A stretch of 64,000 nucleotides of DNA, taken from assembly GCF_022539505.1 (NCBI RefSeq), contig NC_061508.1, forward strand, positions 61,141,754 to 61,205,753. The letters are read 5' to 3'. The notes beneath the pieces were generated by a model. The model was not told the origin of the DNA. It worked only from the letters and a program-made list of their open reading frames with translations, and searched no databases. Made by a program: the position numbers and the translations under genes. The stretch comes from Lolium rigidum. Its lineage: Eukaryota; Streptophyta; Magnoliopsida; Poales; Poaceae. Of this stretch, positions 22,515-33,676 are shown piece after piece (the first letter of the stretch is position 1; every line of letters begins with the position of its first letter).

Positions 22515-23927
22515 ATGGGTACTGTTGAGAATACTAAGTTATGTGACTTCACTAGCACAAATAATAATGATTTATTATGCACACCTATTGCTGCACCTGC
22601 TACTGCAGCAAAATTTTTTGAAATTAAACCTGCTTTACTAAATCTTGTTATGAGAGAGCAATTTTCTGGTGTTAGTTCTGATGATGCTGCTGCCCATCTT
22701 AATAATTTTGTTGAACTTTGTGAAATGCAAAAGTATAAGAATGTAGATGGTGACATTATAAAACTGAAATTCTTTCCTTTCTCCTTAAGAGGAAGAGCTA
22801 AAGATTGGTTGCTATCTTTGCCTAAGAATAGTATTGATTCATGGACTAAATGTAAGGATGCTTTCATTGGTAGATATTATCCTCCCGCTAAAATTATATC
22901 TTTGAGAAGTAGCATAATGAATTTTAAGCAATTGGATAATGAACATGTTGCTCAAGCATGGGAGAGAATGAAATCTTTGGTAAAGAATTGCCCTACCCAT
23001 GGACTAACTACTTCGATGATCATCCAAACCTTTTATGCGAGATCGAATTTTTCTTCGCGGAACCTATTGGATTCAGCTGCTGGAGGTACCTTTATGTCCA
23101 TCACTTTGGGGGCGGCAACAAAGCTTCTTGATAATATGATGATAAATTACTCTGAATGGCACACGGAAAGAGCTCCACAAGGTAAGAAGGTAAATTCTGT
23201 TGAAGAAACCTCTTCCTTGAGTGATAAGATTGATGCTATTATGTCTATGCTTGTGAATGGTAGATCTAATGTTGATCCTAATAATGTTCCTTTAGCTTCA
23301 TTGGTTGCCCAAGAAGAACATGTTGATGTTAACTTCATTAAAAATAATAATTTCAACAACAATGCGTATAGGAATAATTCTGGTAACAACTATAGGCCAT
23401 ATCCTTCTGCTAATGGTAATAGTTATGGTAATTCTTATGGGAATTCTTACAACAATAATAGGAATGTACCCCCTGGTCTTGAAGCCATGCTTAAAGAATT
23501 TATTAGTACACAAACTGCTTTTAACAAATCTGTTGAAGAAAAGCTTGATAAAATTGATATTCTTGCCTCTAAGGTTGATAGACTTGCCTCTGATGTTGAT
23601 CTTTTAAAATTGAAAGTTATGCCTAATATGGATAATGTAAATAAAATTGTTACTACAGCAAATTCCATCCAAGTTCTAATTAATGAGAATATTAGATTGA
23701 TGACTGAATTGCATGCTAGGTGGGAAAGAGAAGAAAATGAAAAACTAGCTAAAGAGAATAATGTAGCTAAAGTTTGGACTATTACCACCACTAGTAATGA
23801 TAATGATTCACATGTTTCTACACCTCCTACTATCAATGGTAAAGTAATTGGTGTTGTCAATGTTTCTACTCCTAGTGCAAAGCGTGCAAAATTGCCTGAA
23901 ACTGCTAAAACTGTTGAAACTCATTAA
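22515..23927 (+). CDS. gag: Gag capsid-like protein (element K)
   Basis: The 470-residue protein matches the retrotransposon Gag domain at about residues 80-190, with features such as GRAKDWLLSLP, FIGRYYPP and QAWERMKSLVKNCP. A low-complexity N/G/Y-rich stretch follows (about 276-318) and then a heptad-rich, probably coiled-coil region (about 335-425). There is no CCHC zinc knuckle. Gag would assemble the cytoplasmic particle that packages element RNA. The ATG at 22515 lies at the same place in H. The frame ends at a TAA at 23925-23927, after which the same frame continues into the protease, so Gag and protease were once one polyprotein. Confidence 0.85.
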   Translation: MGTVENTKLCDFTSTNNNDLLCTPIAAPATAAKFFEIKPALLNLVMREQFSGVSSDDAAAHLNNFVELCEMQKYKNVDGDIIKLKFFPFSLRGRAKDWLLSLPKNSIDSWTKCKDAFIGRYYPPAKIISLRSSIMNFKQLDNEHVAQAWERMKSLVKNCPTHGLTTSMIIQTFYARSNFSSRNLLDSAAGGTFMSITLGAATKLLDNMMINYSEWHTERAPQGKKVNSVEETSSLSDKIDAIMSMLVNGRSNVDPNNVPLASLVAQEEHVDVNFIKNNNFNNNAYRNNSGNNYRPYPSANGNSYGNSYGNSYNNNRNVPPGLEAMLKEFISTQTAFNKSVEEKLDKIDILASKVDRLASDVDLLKLKVMPNMDNVNKIVTTANSIQVLINENIRLMTELHARWEREENEKLAKENNVAKVWTITTTSNDNDSHVSTPPTINGKVIGVVNVSTPSAKRAKLPETAKTVETH

Positions 23928-24656
23928 ACTGCTGAAATTTTTCAAAATGTTGGGGACAATGATTCCATTGCTGTAGATCATAATGGTTTAGATTTTGATG
24001 ATTGTCACATCTCTGAAGTTATAAAGTTCTTACAAAAACTTGCTAAAAGTCCCAACGCTAGTGCTATAAATTTGGCCTTTACAAAACATATTACAAATGC
24101 TCTCATAAAAGCTAGAGAAGATAAACTAAAACTTGAAACTTCTATTCCTAGGAAGGTAGAAGATGGTTGGGAGCCTATCATTAAGATGAGGGTCAATGAT
24201 TTTGATTGTAATGCTTTATGTGATCTTGGTGCAAGTATTTCTGTTATGCCTAAGAAAATCTATGATATGCTTGACTTGCCACCATTGAAAAATTGTTATT
24301 TGGATGTTAATCTTGCTGATAATGCTATAAAGAAACCTTTGGGGTGGATTGATAATGTTCGTATTATGGTTAACAATAACCATGTCCCCGTTGATTTTGT
24401 TGTCTTGGATATTGAATGCAATGCATCTTGTCCCATTATATTGGGAAGACCTTTTCTTCGAACTGTTGGTGCTACCATTGATATGAAGGAAGGTAACATT
24501 AAATATCAATTTCCTCTCAAGAAAGGTATGGAACACTTCCCTAGAAAGAGAATGAAGTTACCTTATGATTCTATTATTAGAAAAAATATGCTGTTGATGC
24601 TTCGTCTCTTGATAATACTTGATACACACTTTCTGCGCCTAGCTGAAAGGCGTTAA
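23928..24656 (+). pseudogene. Retropepsin-like aspartic protease region (element K)
   Basis: This is in the same frame as gag beyond the TAA at 23925-23927, with the uninterrupted open part to 24656. It has the CDLGASISVMP active-site motif of plant Gypsy proteases (near 24219-24251) and the IILGRPFL motif about 70 residues on. The stop arises where other copies have about six more bases, so it looks like a local deletion. A one-base deletion near 24585 changes the last about 30 residues. No polymerase follows: the frame ends and the non-coding module begins. Confidence 0.75.
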
Positions 24657-26145
24657 AGAAAAGCGCTTATGGGAGACAACCCATTATTTTACTTCTGCAC
24701 TTTGTTTTATATTTGAGTCTTGGAAGTTGTTACTACTCGTAGCAACCTCTCCTTATCTTTATTTTATTGCATTGTTGTGCCAAGTAAAGTCTTTGATAGT
24801 AAAGTCAATACTAGATTTGGATTACTGCGCAGAAACAGATTTCTTGCTGTCACGAATTTGGGTATGGTTCTCTGTAGGTAACTCAGAAAAATCTGCCAAT
24901 TTACGTGTGTGATCCTCAGATATACACGCAACTTTCATTAAATTTGGGCATTTTCATCTTAGCAAGTCTGGTGCCTCTAAAAAATTCGTATTTACGGACT
25001 GTTCTGTTTCGACAGATTCTGCCTTTTATTTCGCATTGCCTGTTTTGCTATGTTTGATGGATTTCTTTGTTCCATTAACTTTCAGTAGCTATGTGCAATG
25101 TCCAGAAGTGTTAAGAATGACTATGTCACCTCTGAATATATGAATTATGCACTGACCCTCTAATGAGTTTGTTTAAGTTTGGTGTGGAGGAAGTTTTCAA
25201 GGGTCAAAAGAGGAGGATGATACAATATGATCAAGAAGAGTGAAGAGTTTAAGCTTGGGGATGCCCCCGTGGTTCATCCCTGCATATTTTAAGAAGACCC
25301 AAGCGTCTAAGCTTGGGGATGCCCAAGGCATCCCTTCTTCATCGACAACTTATCAGGTCACCTCTAGTGAAACTATATTTTTATTCTGTCACATCTTGTG
25401 TGCTTTACTTGGAGCGTCTGTTTGTTTTTGTTTTTGTTTTTGTTTGAATAAGATCGGATCCTAGCATTCTTTGTTTGGGAGAGAGACACGCTCCGTTGTT
25501 TCGTATGAACACATATGTTCTTAGCTTTATCTTTAATGTTCATCGCGGAAGTTGGACTATTTCATTCATTGTTATATGGTTGGAAACGGAAAATGCTGCA
25601 TGTGGTAATTGGTATAATGTCTTGAATAATTTGATACTTGACAATTGTTGTGCTCATATAGATCATGTTTAAACTCTTGCATCTTGTACTTTGCACCCAT
25701 TAATGAATAACTACATAGAGCTTGTTAAAATTTGGTTTGCATGATTGGTTTCTCTAGAGTCTAGATATTTTCTGGTTAAGGTGTTTGAACAACAAGGAGA
25801 TAATGTAAAGTCTTATAATAGTTACAATATGTTCATATGTGAGCTTTGCTGCACCTTTTATACTTGAGTTTGCTTCAAACAACCTTGCTAGCCTAGCCTT
25901 GTATTGAGAGGAATTCTTCTCGTGCATCCAAATCCTTGAGCCAAATACTATGCCATTTGTGTCCACCATACCTACCTACCACATGATATTTTTCCGCCAT
26001 TCCAAAGTACATTACTTGAGTGCTACCTTTAAAATTCTATTCTTTGTCTTTACAATACATAGCTCATGGGACAAATAGCCTTAAAAACTATTGTGGTGAA
26101 GAATATGTACTTATGTGTCTTACTTCTTAATAAGTTGCTTGTTAT
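24657..26145 (+). other. Truncated 3' module of element K
   Basis: The post-ORF block is at about 24654-24684, with polypurine-like motifs at about 25251-25264 and 25310-25323. The region is non-coding and colinear with H 39186-40664, ending at a breakpoint in TTGCTTGTT. Confidence 0.7.
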
Positions 26146-28654
26146 TTTCCTAATCCCTGCATGTGCACTCTTGTTCCATAGCAGTCCACGGTGTCAATGA
26201 TGATCGGCAGTCCACATTGCATCAAACCAAGAAGTCAATCTGAAGAGGTAATTTTTTTCTAAATTATTAGAGAATGCACTTTGTTTGTCCCCAGAAGCTC
26301 GCATCTTCTATCTAGGAAAGTTCAGTGTGTATACACCTAGTTGTGAAGTTCACTTTATATTTTTTAGTTGACCTGAGCTTGTACGTGTATGGTTATGAAC
26401 TTGCGTATTTTTTAGTTCTTTGTTTTTTATGGAAAAAATGAATCAAGCATGGGCAAAACACGGTACAAGTATGTGCCGATGCGTGTCCGGCTATAAAAAG
26501 TAGAAGTTCCTTTTGTTTACAAAGAAAGTTTATGTTTCATTTTGTACATGCTCACTACTGTCGGTTCATCTAGAAAAAAATAGCTTTTCCATGTGTACAC
26601 ATAAAATCAATTCATGTGTGCTTTATTTGTTGTTTGCTATGGAGAAGTTCACTAATTTGTTTTTGGAAAGTTCACTCTTATGCGGTTAGCTATATCTATG
26701 GGTAAGTGTCGATGGTACAGACATAGAAAACTAGAAGTTCGGATTTAATTGTGGAGCAGTGCAGTTCACATGGGCGTTGGCGAACATCCGTCGGCGCACC
26801 TACCTCCGCATCGGCGTTGGTGACCATCAGTGCACACCAAGTTCCTCGTCAGGCTGAGATGTTTTTGCAACTAACTGGCTATGAAGTTCACATCTCTTTT
26901 TAGGGTAAGTTCACTGCGTGAGGGGAAAGACGTTCAGTTAAACACTACAGTAGCTAATATGTTGTGGTACAGTTCATCATTGGTCATGATATGCTGTTGG
27001 ATGCTGCTGATGTATTAGCTGTCGTGCAGTTTCCATTGATGCATTAGCTGCTGTAAGCTACTATACTATCGATGTTCATGTTTGGATTTTACCCCTTCTC
27101 GTTTGATGTTAATGCTTAGTTATTTACCAAGATGCGGATATAGAATTTCACTATTGTTTTTTTGGGAAGTTCGCTTAGTATATGATCTGAACTGAGCTGT
27201 TGCTTTCTTCGTTAGTCATGGCCATGCAGGGAGTTAGCTTCATCTCTAGAAGAAGTTCATTGTGGGTTGAAAAGAGCACTGGCATGGACTCCTGCAAGCA
27301 CAACTCTAGACTTCCGCGAGTGATAGTGTGGTCTTCACGAGCATTGTCGTTGCCGCTGCTGCTTCAAGCGAGATGGTGTCTGGTTAATCTCTTTGAACCT
27401 CTCTGAAATTCTTTGATTTTCTCTGCTTTATGCAGCCAATTTAATTGGATAGCTTTTTCTTCACTGCAATTCTTGAGAAAGGAGAGATAGGAGAACCACA
27501 GTACTTTGTTCTTATGCCCTAGGTGACATCAAGCCTTATAATTATGCAGATTGGAATAGATAAAATAGCATATCCAAATTCTCTTATAATACAAATATTT
27601 GGTTTACAAGCATGTATTCTTGTAAGGTGGTAATCAACCTGATGTACTTTTTTTTCCTATTGCAGTTTCATGTGTGATGGTGATAGTTCGGATATAAGAA
27701 AAGTGATCGTTTTCCTGTGAGCTCGCCGCTGCTGCAAGCTCGACCAAGTGCGATTTGCCCATGCCATCAGCACTTAGTAGTTCACCCTTTACAGCGTAGC
27801 TGTACCTTGTGGAAGCACGCGTTGACCTCGGTGTGCTGGAGCTGTGAAGTTCAGGGGGGCAGATTTGTGAAGTCCAGAGACCAATAGCTATGTAGTTTAG
27901 AGAGCTCAATTTGTTATTTGGGTTGAGACATTGGATTAGCGTTGTGAACATGATTTGTGCTACTGTTATTTTGTTTCTCTTGTCCTGCTTGTGGTTTGGC
28001 GACTTTGAGGGTGAATGGAAGTGGACAATTGTATAAAATGTATAAACTGATGCAGTTCATTTTATGTAAAATGCGAGTTCACTTTTTCAGTCCAAAAAAA
28101 CAGTCTTTGTTGGGAAGTTCGTTTAGTATGTACGAGAAGTTCTCCTTTTGTTGGCATCGAGCTTTGACTCATTGACAAATAAAAGTTCAGATCTGTATCC
28201 AGAGAAGTGCAGACGCGACGGAAGTTCGCTATATTTTCTGAAGTTCACTTCAAACTAGACTAAAGTTTCGAAAGTTCGCCCTGTACAATATTGAAGTCCG
28301 TCGGGAAGTTCAGATTCAGGGGAGAAGAAGTTCACATCCACATAAGTTCGCTATAATTTTATTACATGCCTGAAACTTTTATACCGCGATCGGAAGTTCA
28401 CTAAATGATATAAGGAAATTCACTTCTATATTCGAGCACCTCATGCACTCTGTTTTGCTGGACGGAAATCATACGCATAGAAATCGTCCGTACAACCACC
28501 GATTACGCAAATCGACTAACTCATGTACAATTAGCACTAATATAACTCTACTAATACTCCAACATATCGCAACGCCTCACCTAATCAATCTAGATGAGCC
28601 AATTTCGAAATGTTCTTGTGTCGGCGTTATCTTCACTTTTATGTATTTCTGAAA

Positions 28655-29145
28655 TTAAATTAAAACCATTTGGAATTTGGAAAAACATTCAACATGAAAA
28701 AGATTTGCCTAATCAATATCTTTTCAACACAATATCATTTGGAACATTCCGATAAGTGGTTCGGAAATAAGCCCCAAAAACAGTTCGAAAAACCGAGAAG
28801 TTCGAAAAATGTAATCACGTATTTTCATATCTGCTCTTAAACTATAAAGAATTTAGAAAAGTGTTCTTCATGAAAAAGGTGCGCCTAGTCAGGACCTTTC
28901 CAACAGCATATCATACGCATCATTCCGATAAACAGTTTGAAAACTGGAACCCCAAAACTGTACAAAAATAGAGAAATCCGCGAAAACGTTGTTTTGTATA
29001 TTTCAAATTAGTTTTAATCAGTATAGAATTTGGGAAAACAATGAACACGAAAAAGTTGCGAAATTTCCGTGCGAATCCAACGGTATATTATACCCATCAA
29101 TTCGATAAGCGGTTTGAAAATCATCATGAAAATATTGTCCGCACG
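28655..29145 (+). repeat. Three degenerate tandem units of about 177 bp
   Basis: Units are recognisable by AATTTGG(G)AAAA, then ATGAAAAAG or ACGAAAAAG, then CATTCCGATAA(G/A). The AAAAAG landmark recurs near 28697, 28876 and 29050, about 175-179 bases apart. They lie inside the AAGTTC field and probably belong to the same element. Confidence 0.6.
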
Positions 29146-29208
29146 AACATGCAATTCTGGTATTCCGTCGAGAAGTTCACTAGGAAAACACCCGGAAGTT
29201 CGAGAAGG

Positions 29209-29246
29209 GTTCGAGAATAGTTATTCTCGAACCGGTTCGAGAATAG
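29209..29246. repeat. Tandem palindromes around TTCGAGAATA
   Basis: Bases 29222-29245 are a perfect 24-base palindrome with half-site TATTCTCGAACC. It overlaps on the left with a second, nearly perfect one (TTCGAGAATA facing TATTCTCGAA). A microsatellite follows at once. It may be the end of the transposon-like region. Confidence 0.75.
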
Positions 29247-29250
29247 CAGA

Positions 29251-29252
<2 letters not shown>

Positions 29253-29319
<67 letters not shown>

Positions 29320-29340
29320 GTGTGTGTGTGTGTGTGTGTT
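29253..29340. repeat. Compound microsatellite (TA)n(TG)n
   Basis: About 32 TA units run to 29317, then about ten TG units. AT-rich cruciform-prone DNA of this kind is length-variable. Confidence 0.95.
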
Positions 29341-29712
29341 GTGCACTACGATACTTAAAATTGTCATTACCATTTTACGAATGTGGTGGGTCCTAGAATA
29401 TTGAAGCAAATTCAAAAAAAAGTGCTAGATTGAGTAATCGTATGAGATAAAATTGCTATACAAATAAAAAAACTTACAGCCTTAAGGTAATTTAAAAAAA
29501 ATTATTTTCTTGCTTACACATGTGTGGTCATGTTGATTGCATTGTATATTAGTGTGAACTTACTAATAATTATCCCAAATTTTGGCAGAAATATGCATAT
29601 TACCGTTCACATATATTTTATTCAACTTCATTTCACACAAAAATACATTGTACTTTATTGGTGTAAAATAAGAGCATTCTGTGAGCTTTATTGTGAAGTG
29701 GCTACTGGAGAG
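29341..29712. other. AT-rich spacer, no gene seen
   Basis: There are no supported coding frames, repeats or structured elements. Short frames have no recognisable content. Confidence 0.5.
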
Positions 29713-29886
29713 AAGGGCCAAATTAAGAAGTGAGCCTAGCTCACTTGGTTAGGGGAGTGGATGTACAACCCAGCCACCCAGGTTCAAGTCTCCATGGATG
29801 CGAATTTGGGTTCTTATTATTTAAAAACAAAATTACCGTAGGGGCTTCCCGTACCGTATTACTTTCAAAAAAAAAAGGGCCAAATT
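29713..29886 (+). mobile_element. tRNA-derived SINE resembling Au SINE
   Basis: The body starts AAGTGAGCCTAGCTCACTTGG, an A-box-like segment. About 40 bases later is GGTTCAAGTCTCC, a B-box-like segment, as in RNA polymerase III promoters derived from tRNA. It ends with an A run. The flanking direct repeat GGGCCAAATT (29715-29724 and 29877-29886) is a convincing target duplication. The length of about 150 bases and the wording of the head fit grass Au SINEs. Assignment to that family is from memory. Confidence 0.75.
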
Positions 29887-31591
29887 TTCACGGTAACAAT
29901 TTTGAAACATGGCATACTTCATAAGATGACCATTTAGGTGATACATATGTTGATTATTTCTCGTGTTTGTAATATATGTGGACTTATGTTGAGTTTTAAC
30001 CAATTTTGGTCAATTTAAAATTGCATGTTCTTTAAAGTTTGTCATGAGTTTTGGTAGAAAATATGTAGATTTTACCATGGTAGGATGTTATGCTCCATGC
30101 ATGAAAAAAGTACAAAGGAAAGATGAACAATTTGTACGAATGGCGAACCCAGTGAATTTGAAGCAAATTTGAATCCAACCAAAGGAAATTCATTAAAACT
30201 AAAAAAAGATGAAGAGTTCACGAGGAAATGGTATGGCGTTTTGAAAAGAAAAAGAATCACTACATATGTGAATCTGGTCATAATAAACGAAAATGACATG
30301 TGGAGTTTCCAATTTTGTTCATAAAATAAATAAAATTTGAACTAGATTTATGATGTAGATTGGTCATAGAAACCACTATAAGCCATCGAAATGTACTAAA
30401 GTGAATGATTCTAGGCATCCATATTTTAATTACGTCATGTAATGTAAGGAGTTCTTTTTAATAAATGGAAAGAAGTACTGTAGAAAGTTTCAAATGGTCT
30501 ATATTTATGTTTTAATATATTGAAAGTGGTGAAGAAGACATAGAAGTGCAGTGGAGTATAATACTAGTACTCTACTACACTTTATTTTGGGTGCAGTGAA
30601 GCCTCGAAATAGCGGATAGCTAGCTTCTTTGCGGAGAATGTTCATGCATGTCTAGAACACCCTAGATCCATATCGGATTATTAATCTTACACTTAGCCCT
30701 AGGTGATCTGTTTGACTAACAAAATATGCGATATGTATTACAAAAAAAACTTCGGATTCAACGGTAGTATGATTTATGTTATATAGTTTAGATTATGCAG
30801 GTCATATATGCTGCCAAGATACAAGCGTAATAAGACTTAAGTTCTCACCATAATTATGGTGAAAATCATGAGCTTAAAAAAAGATACTACCAAGGATACA
30901 AACCGTCCGTTCAAATTGAACAAGCTAGATTGGGTATTGCCCTAGGAAATTGTACCACACATGCCAACAATAGTAAACATAATTGCTTACAAGTGCGCCA
31001 ACATTATGTGGCTTGATTAAATGTGCATTAAACTTAAAATGCCTATTTATTTATTTTGTTTTAGTAGTCGTAGGACAGTGAAGGATCCAGAGTTGCATTA
31101 ATCGGCGAATTGGGTAACATATTACATAGACTAATTCATGATAAACATAAAATACATCCAAGCCCTCAACATTTTTAGATAAAGGTCTAAGTAGTAAAGA
31201 TTGGAACATCAATCAGGTCCTTCCCCACCGAAGTAGATGACCACCTCCAACACTACGGCCGTCCTGACAAGAACCATCAGCAAAACGTCTCTTTTAGTCC
31301 TTGTACTGAGTACTTTGAAGTCGGAAGCCCTAGACACACCCTTCCTAAGGCGCCATGTCACAAGAAAAACAAATTAATTCAGCATTACTTAAATCCGCAT
31401 TAGCATCATCCCAATAAGATTGAGGGTAGTGTTCTGTTCACTCACTCCTTATCAATGCGCAAATAGATAGTCAGCTGCTTCGATGATTCATTGCCGCACA
31501 AGTACCGCGGCGGCACCGAGAGGAAGGAAGTGACATCTCGCAAAGAAACTGTGTCAAGGGGTCGGGCTTCTCGTCGGCTCTAATACCGCCT
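29887..31591. other. AT-rich intergenic DNA, no gene seen
   Basis: No frame with recognisable content and no LTR or satellite similarity was found. The right end turns GC-richer on approaching the SINA-like pseudogene. Confidence 0.5.
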
Positions 31592-32074
31592 TCACACGTC
31601 AAACAAGTGTTCCCCGGTAAGCTTAGGCGGCCCCGGCATCGGCGGGCCGTTTTCCCACATCGTCACCAAATAGCGGGGCAAGATGCACGCCGCCGGCCTG
31701 ACGCACACGAAGGATACCGCGGTGTCCATGCCGCAAGGGTGGATGTGCAAGGCGAACACCGCGCCATCCGTCCCTTTGCCGATGAACTATTGTTTTGGCG
31801 AGCCCGGTGCCGGCACCTTTAGATGAACCAATCCTAAGTCCTCGTCGTACGAGAACCTATCCACAACGATCAAGTGGGCTTCTCTGAGGTGTAGGATGAA
31901 CGGTACCTTCGAATCGGCGAATTCGCAGCCGGGGTGCGTGTAGAAGCAAGAGTCGTGCGGGCACGCCATCATGTGCTTGTCTTTCTCATTGTAAGGGAAC
32001 TCTCTCCCGCAGCGGTCGTTGATGCACTGGATCGTCGGCTTCAGAGGCTGCTTCTTCGGCACAGGCAACTCCAT
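31592..32074 (-). pseudogene. SINA/SIAH-like zinc-finger gene with one premature stop
   Basis: One frame of 161 codons runs from ATG at 32074 to TGA at 31592-31594, interrupted only by TAG at 31787-31789 (codon 96). The first 95 residues hold a SIAH-type double zinc finger with C17, C22, H34, C38 and C43, C50, H62, H67. After the stop the frame keeps sensible sequence (FIGKGTDGAVFALHIHPCG), as expected for the substrate-binding part of SINA-like proteins. These family members are usually E3 ubiquitin ligases with an N-terminal RING, and no RING is present here. GC content and codon use differ from the surrounding AT-rich DNA. It could be a very recent pseudogene or make a 95-residue finger-only protein. 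Confidence 0.75.
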
Positions 32075-32196
32075 AGTCTAAGGTCTGATGAGGGATCAGA
32101 AAGGGGCGGCGGGGGGGGGTGTGGCGGCGGCGGCCCGAGCGAGGGGGAGCAGTGAGAACTGAGAAGGGAGATTGATGTTCATGGAGATTGATTTTT

Positions 32197-32203
32197 CTTT
32201 ATA
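32197..32203 (-). promoter_or_regulatory. Possible TATA box of the SINA-like gene
   Basis: The minus strand reads TATAAAG about 125 bases upstream of the ATG, a normal distance for a plant core promoter. No other support. Confidence 0.45.
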
Positions 32204-32246
32204 GAGGGTTCTTCTTTTAACTGGAGCCTCTAGACCGGTGGACACA

Positions 32247-32367
32247 TGACTTGTGCTCACTGAAGTGTGGGACCTCACGCATGGGAACCACACGTAAGTG
32301 ACAGACCAGTTGGTGTACTCGGGTGATTATTACAATGTATTAGTACTCCATAGTTTCCTATGGATCC
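32247..32367. repeat. Segment upstream of the SINA-like gene, repeated in the satellite cassettes
   Basis: About 120 bases from TGACTTGTGCTCACTG to TTTCCTATGGATCC recur at 46578-46700 and 51058-51175 with few differences. In the two later copies the satellite begins directly after GGATCC. Here unrelated sequence follows. Confidence 0.85.
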
Positions 32368-33676
32368 AAGGGTAGGAAAGCCAAGTTATCTCATTTACAT
32401 GACATTATTTTTTTCATGAAGCCAAGTTAACTCATCTATAAATTGGTATATTTTGGTTATATTCAAACTTTTACTAGAAACTAGTTGGTCATGCCATTCT
32501 ACTACTCGTCTAAAACTTTTTCTGCGGGAAGGGAGGGGGGAATGATGCTACCCTGAATTTGTGGGACCCAGAAAAAACTCGGAAATACGAGCGTTGCATC
32601 AAAAAGAAACACATGCGTCCCCCTCCCCCAGTGATTTGACCTAGATTTGAAATCAAGGCACACGTGATTCAAAAAAGGCAATCGAAAAACATGGATTGTT
32701 CATCATTTTGTACATATAGCTAGGGAAAATACCAGACATGCCATACCAGTGTTTTAGAGAAGAGCCCTTCAAGTAGATTGGCACCATGTTGGACTTTGTC
32801 CAGCTAAATTTCCTCACACATGTGAGTTTGGTACCACTACACAAGAACCATGTCAAACTTTTGAATCATGGCCCAATTTTATGTATATATTTGCAACTTT
32901 TCATCATGCACGCATGAATACTTTTCAAAATATGTGTCGCACATAAATGTGTTTTTGCTTGTCTGCCACCAATCAAATTTTCATTCGCGGGGAAACATGC
33001 ATGACATGATGACCATTTCCAAGGTTTCATGAATTATCTCAATGTGCATCCATATATATACAATTTTCTTGGGCTAAATCCGCTAAAATGCAAATTTGAC
33101 ACAATGTATAGATGAAGTACAGTTCAAACAAATAATTGAAAAAATACATGGGTGTGTGACCTGAATGTGTGGATCGAGCCAGGTACATTTTATATAATAA
33201 TTGCCAAACACATGCGCCACACCCTACTAGCACAAATTAAAACAAGCAGGGCGAGTGCATCGTGAGATTGATCGACCTAGCTAAATTTCAAAACAAGCCA
33301 AATAAAGTTATTGTGGGGATTGATAGAAAAGATCGAAACAAAGCATGCATAGTCATATCATTTGTGGTTTACATAATACCTCTATGAATAATACCAAATA
33401 AACATGGCATATATACACTTCTATTTTTTTAGACAAGAACCCTGCATATTTTTTTTGCACCATGTGTTTGAGGCCTCACTTCCCCAGAAGTGTGTGTGGG
33501 AGCATTGCATGCTAAGAGAAAACAATGCCAAACATTTGAATCACATGACTCATTTTTTGGTAGTGATATATAGGTTTATGGTTTATATACAAGGTTTAGG
33601 GTTAGGGTTTATAGAGATTCACATATTTTTAATTTCACATTTGTGATGTACAATACTACATACCTAAGTAAAATTG
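32368..33676. other. Intergenic DNA without a supported gene
   Basis: Two diverged copies of one segment can be seen at about 32711-32880 and 33387-33565. They share GCACCATGT, CCAAACATTTGAATCA-type wording and a long-spaced order. GGTTTAGGGTTAGGGTTTATAG, a telomere-like stretch, lies just before the satellite at about 33594-33614. No coding content is recognised. Confidence 0.5.

Larger units (their letters stand above)
22276..26145 (+). mobile_element. Element K: plus-strand gag-protease copy lacking both LTRs
   Basis: The copy begins inside the primer-binding site (GTTGCCGGGGAG at 22276-22287) and runs through leader, gag, protease and the 3' module. It breaks off at about 26145 where the parallel H sequence would continue (near 40665). 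Neither LTR is present. It contains no reverse transcriptase or integrase. Confidence 0.85.
26146..29250 (+). repeat. AAGTTC-motif field, possible DNA-transposon subterminal region
   Basis: No gene is supported. The hexamer AAGTTC, usually in the context GAAGTTC(A/G)C, occurs about 25 times on the plus strand between 26.3 and 29.2 kb, where under one would be expected by chance. Such arrays of short direct motifs are known as subterminal repeats of CACTA- and Mutator-type transposons. I found no terminal inverted repeats or transposase, so the class is open. Confidence 0.5.

Noticed and set aside
24657..26145. Reverse transcriptase or integrase downstream of protease
   Set aside because: I looked in all copies for YVDD-like, DDE-like or chromodomain signatures and saw only the non-coding module.
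27200..27406. Possible small gene in the AAGTTC field
   Set aside because: It is a short frame with no recognisable domain or promoter, interrupted by the dispersed motif.
29069..29404. A frame encoding a Tyr-Ile repeat
   Set aside because: It is only the translation of the (TA)n microsatellite.
29729..29800. A tRNA gene
   Set aside because: The A- and B-box-like wording belongs to a SINE with a target duplication. No cloverleaf with a complete acceptor stem can be drawn.
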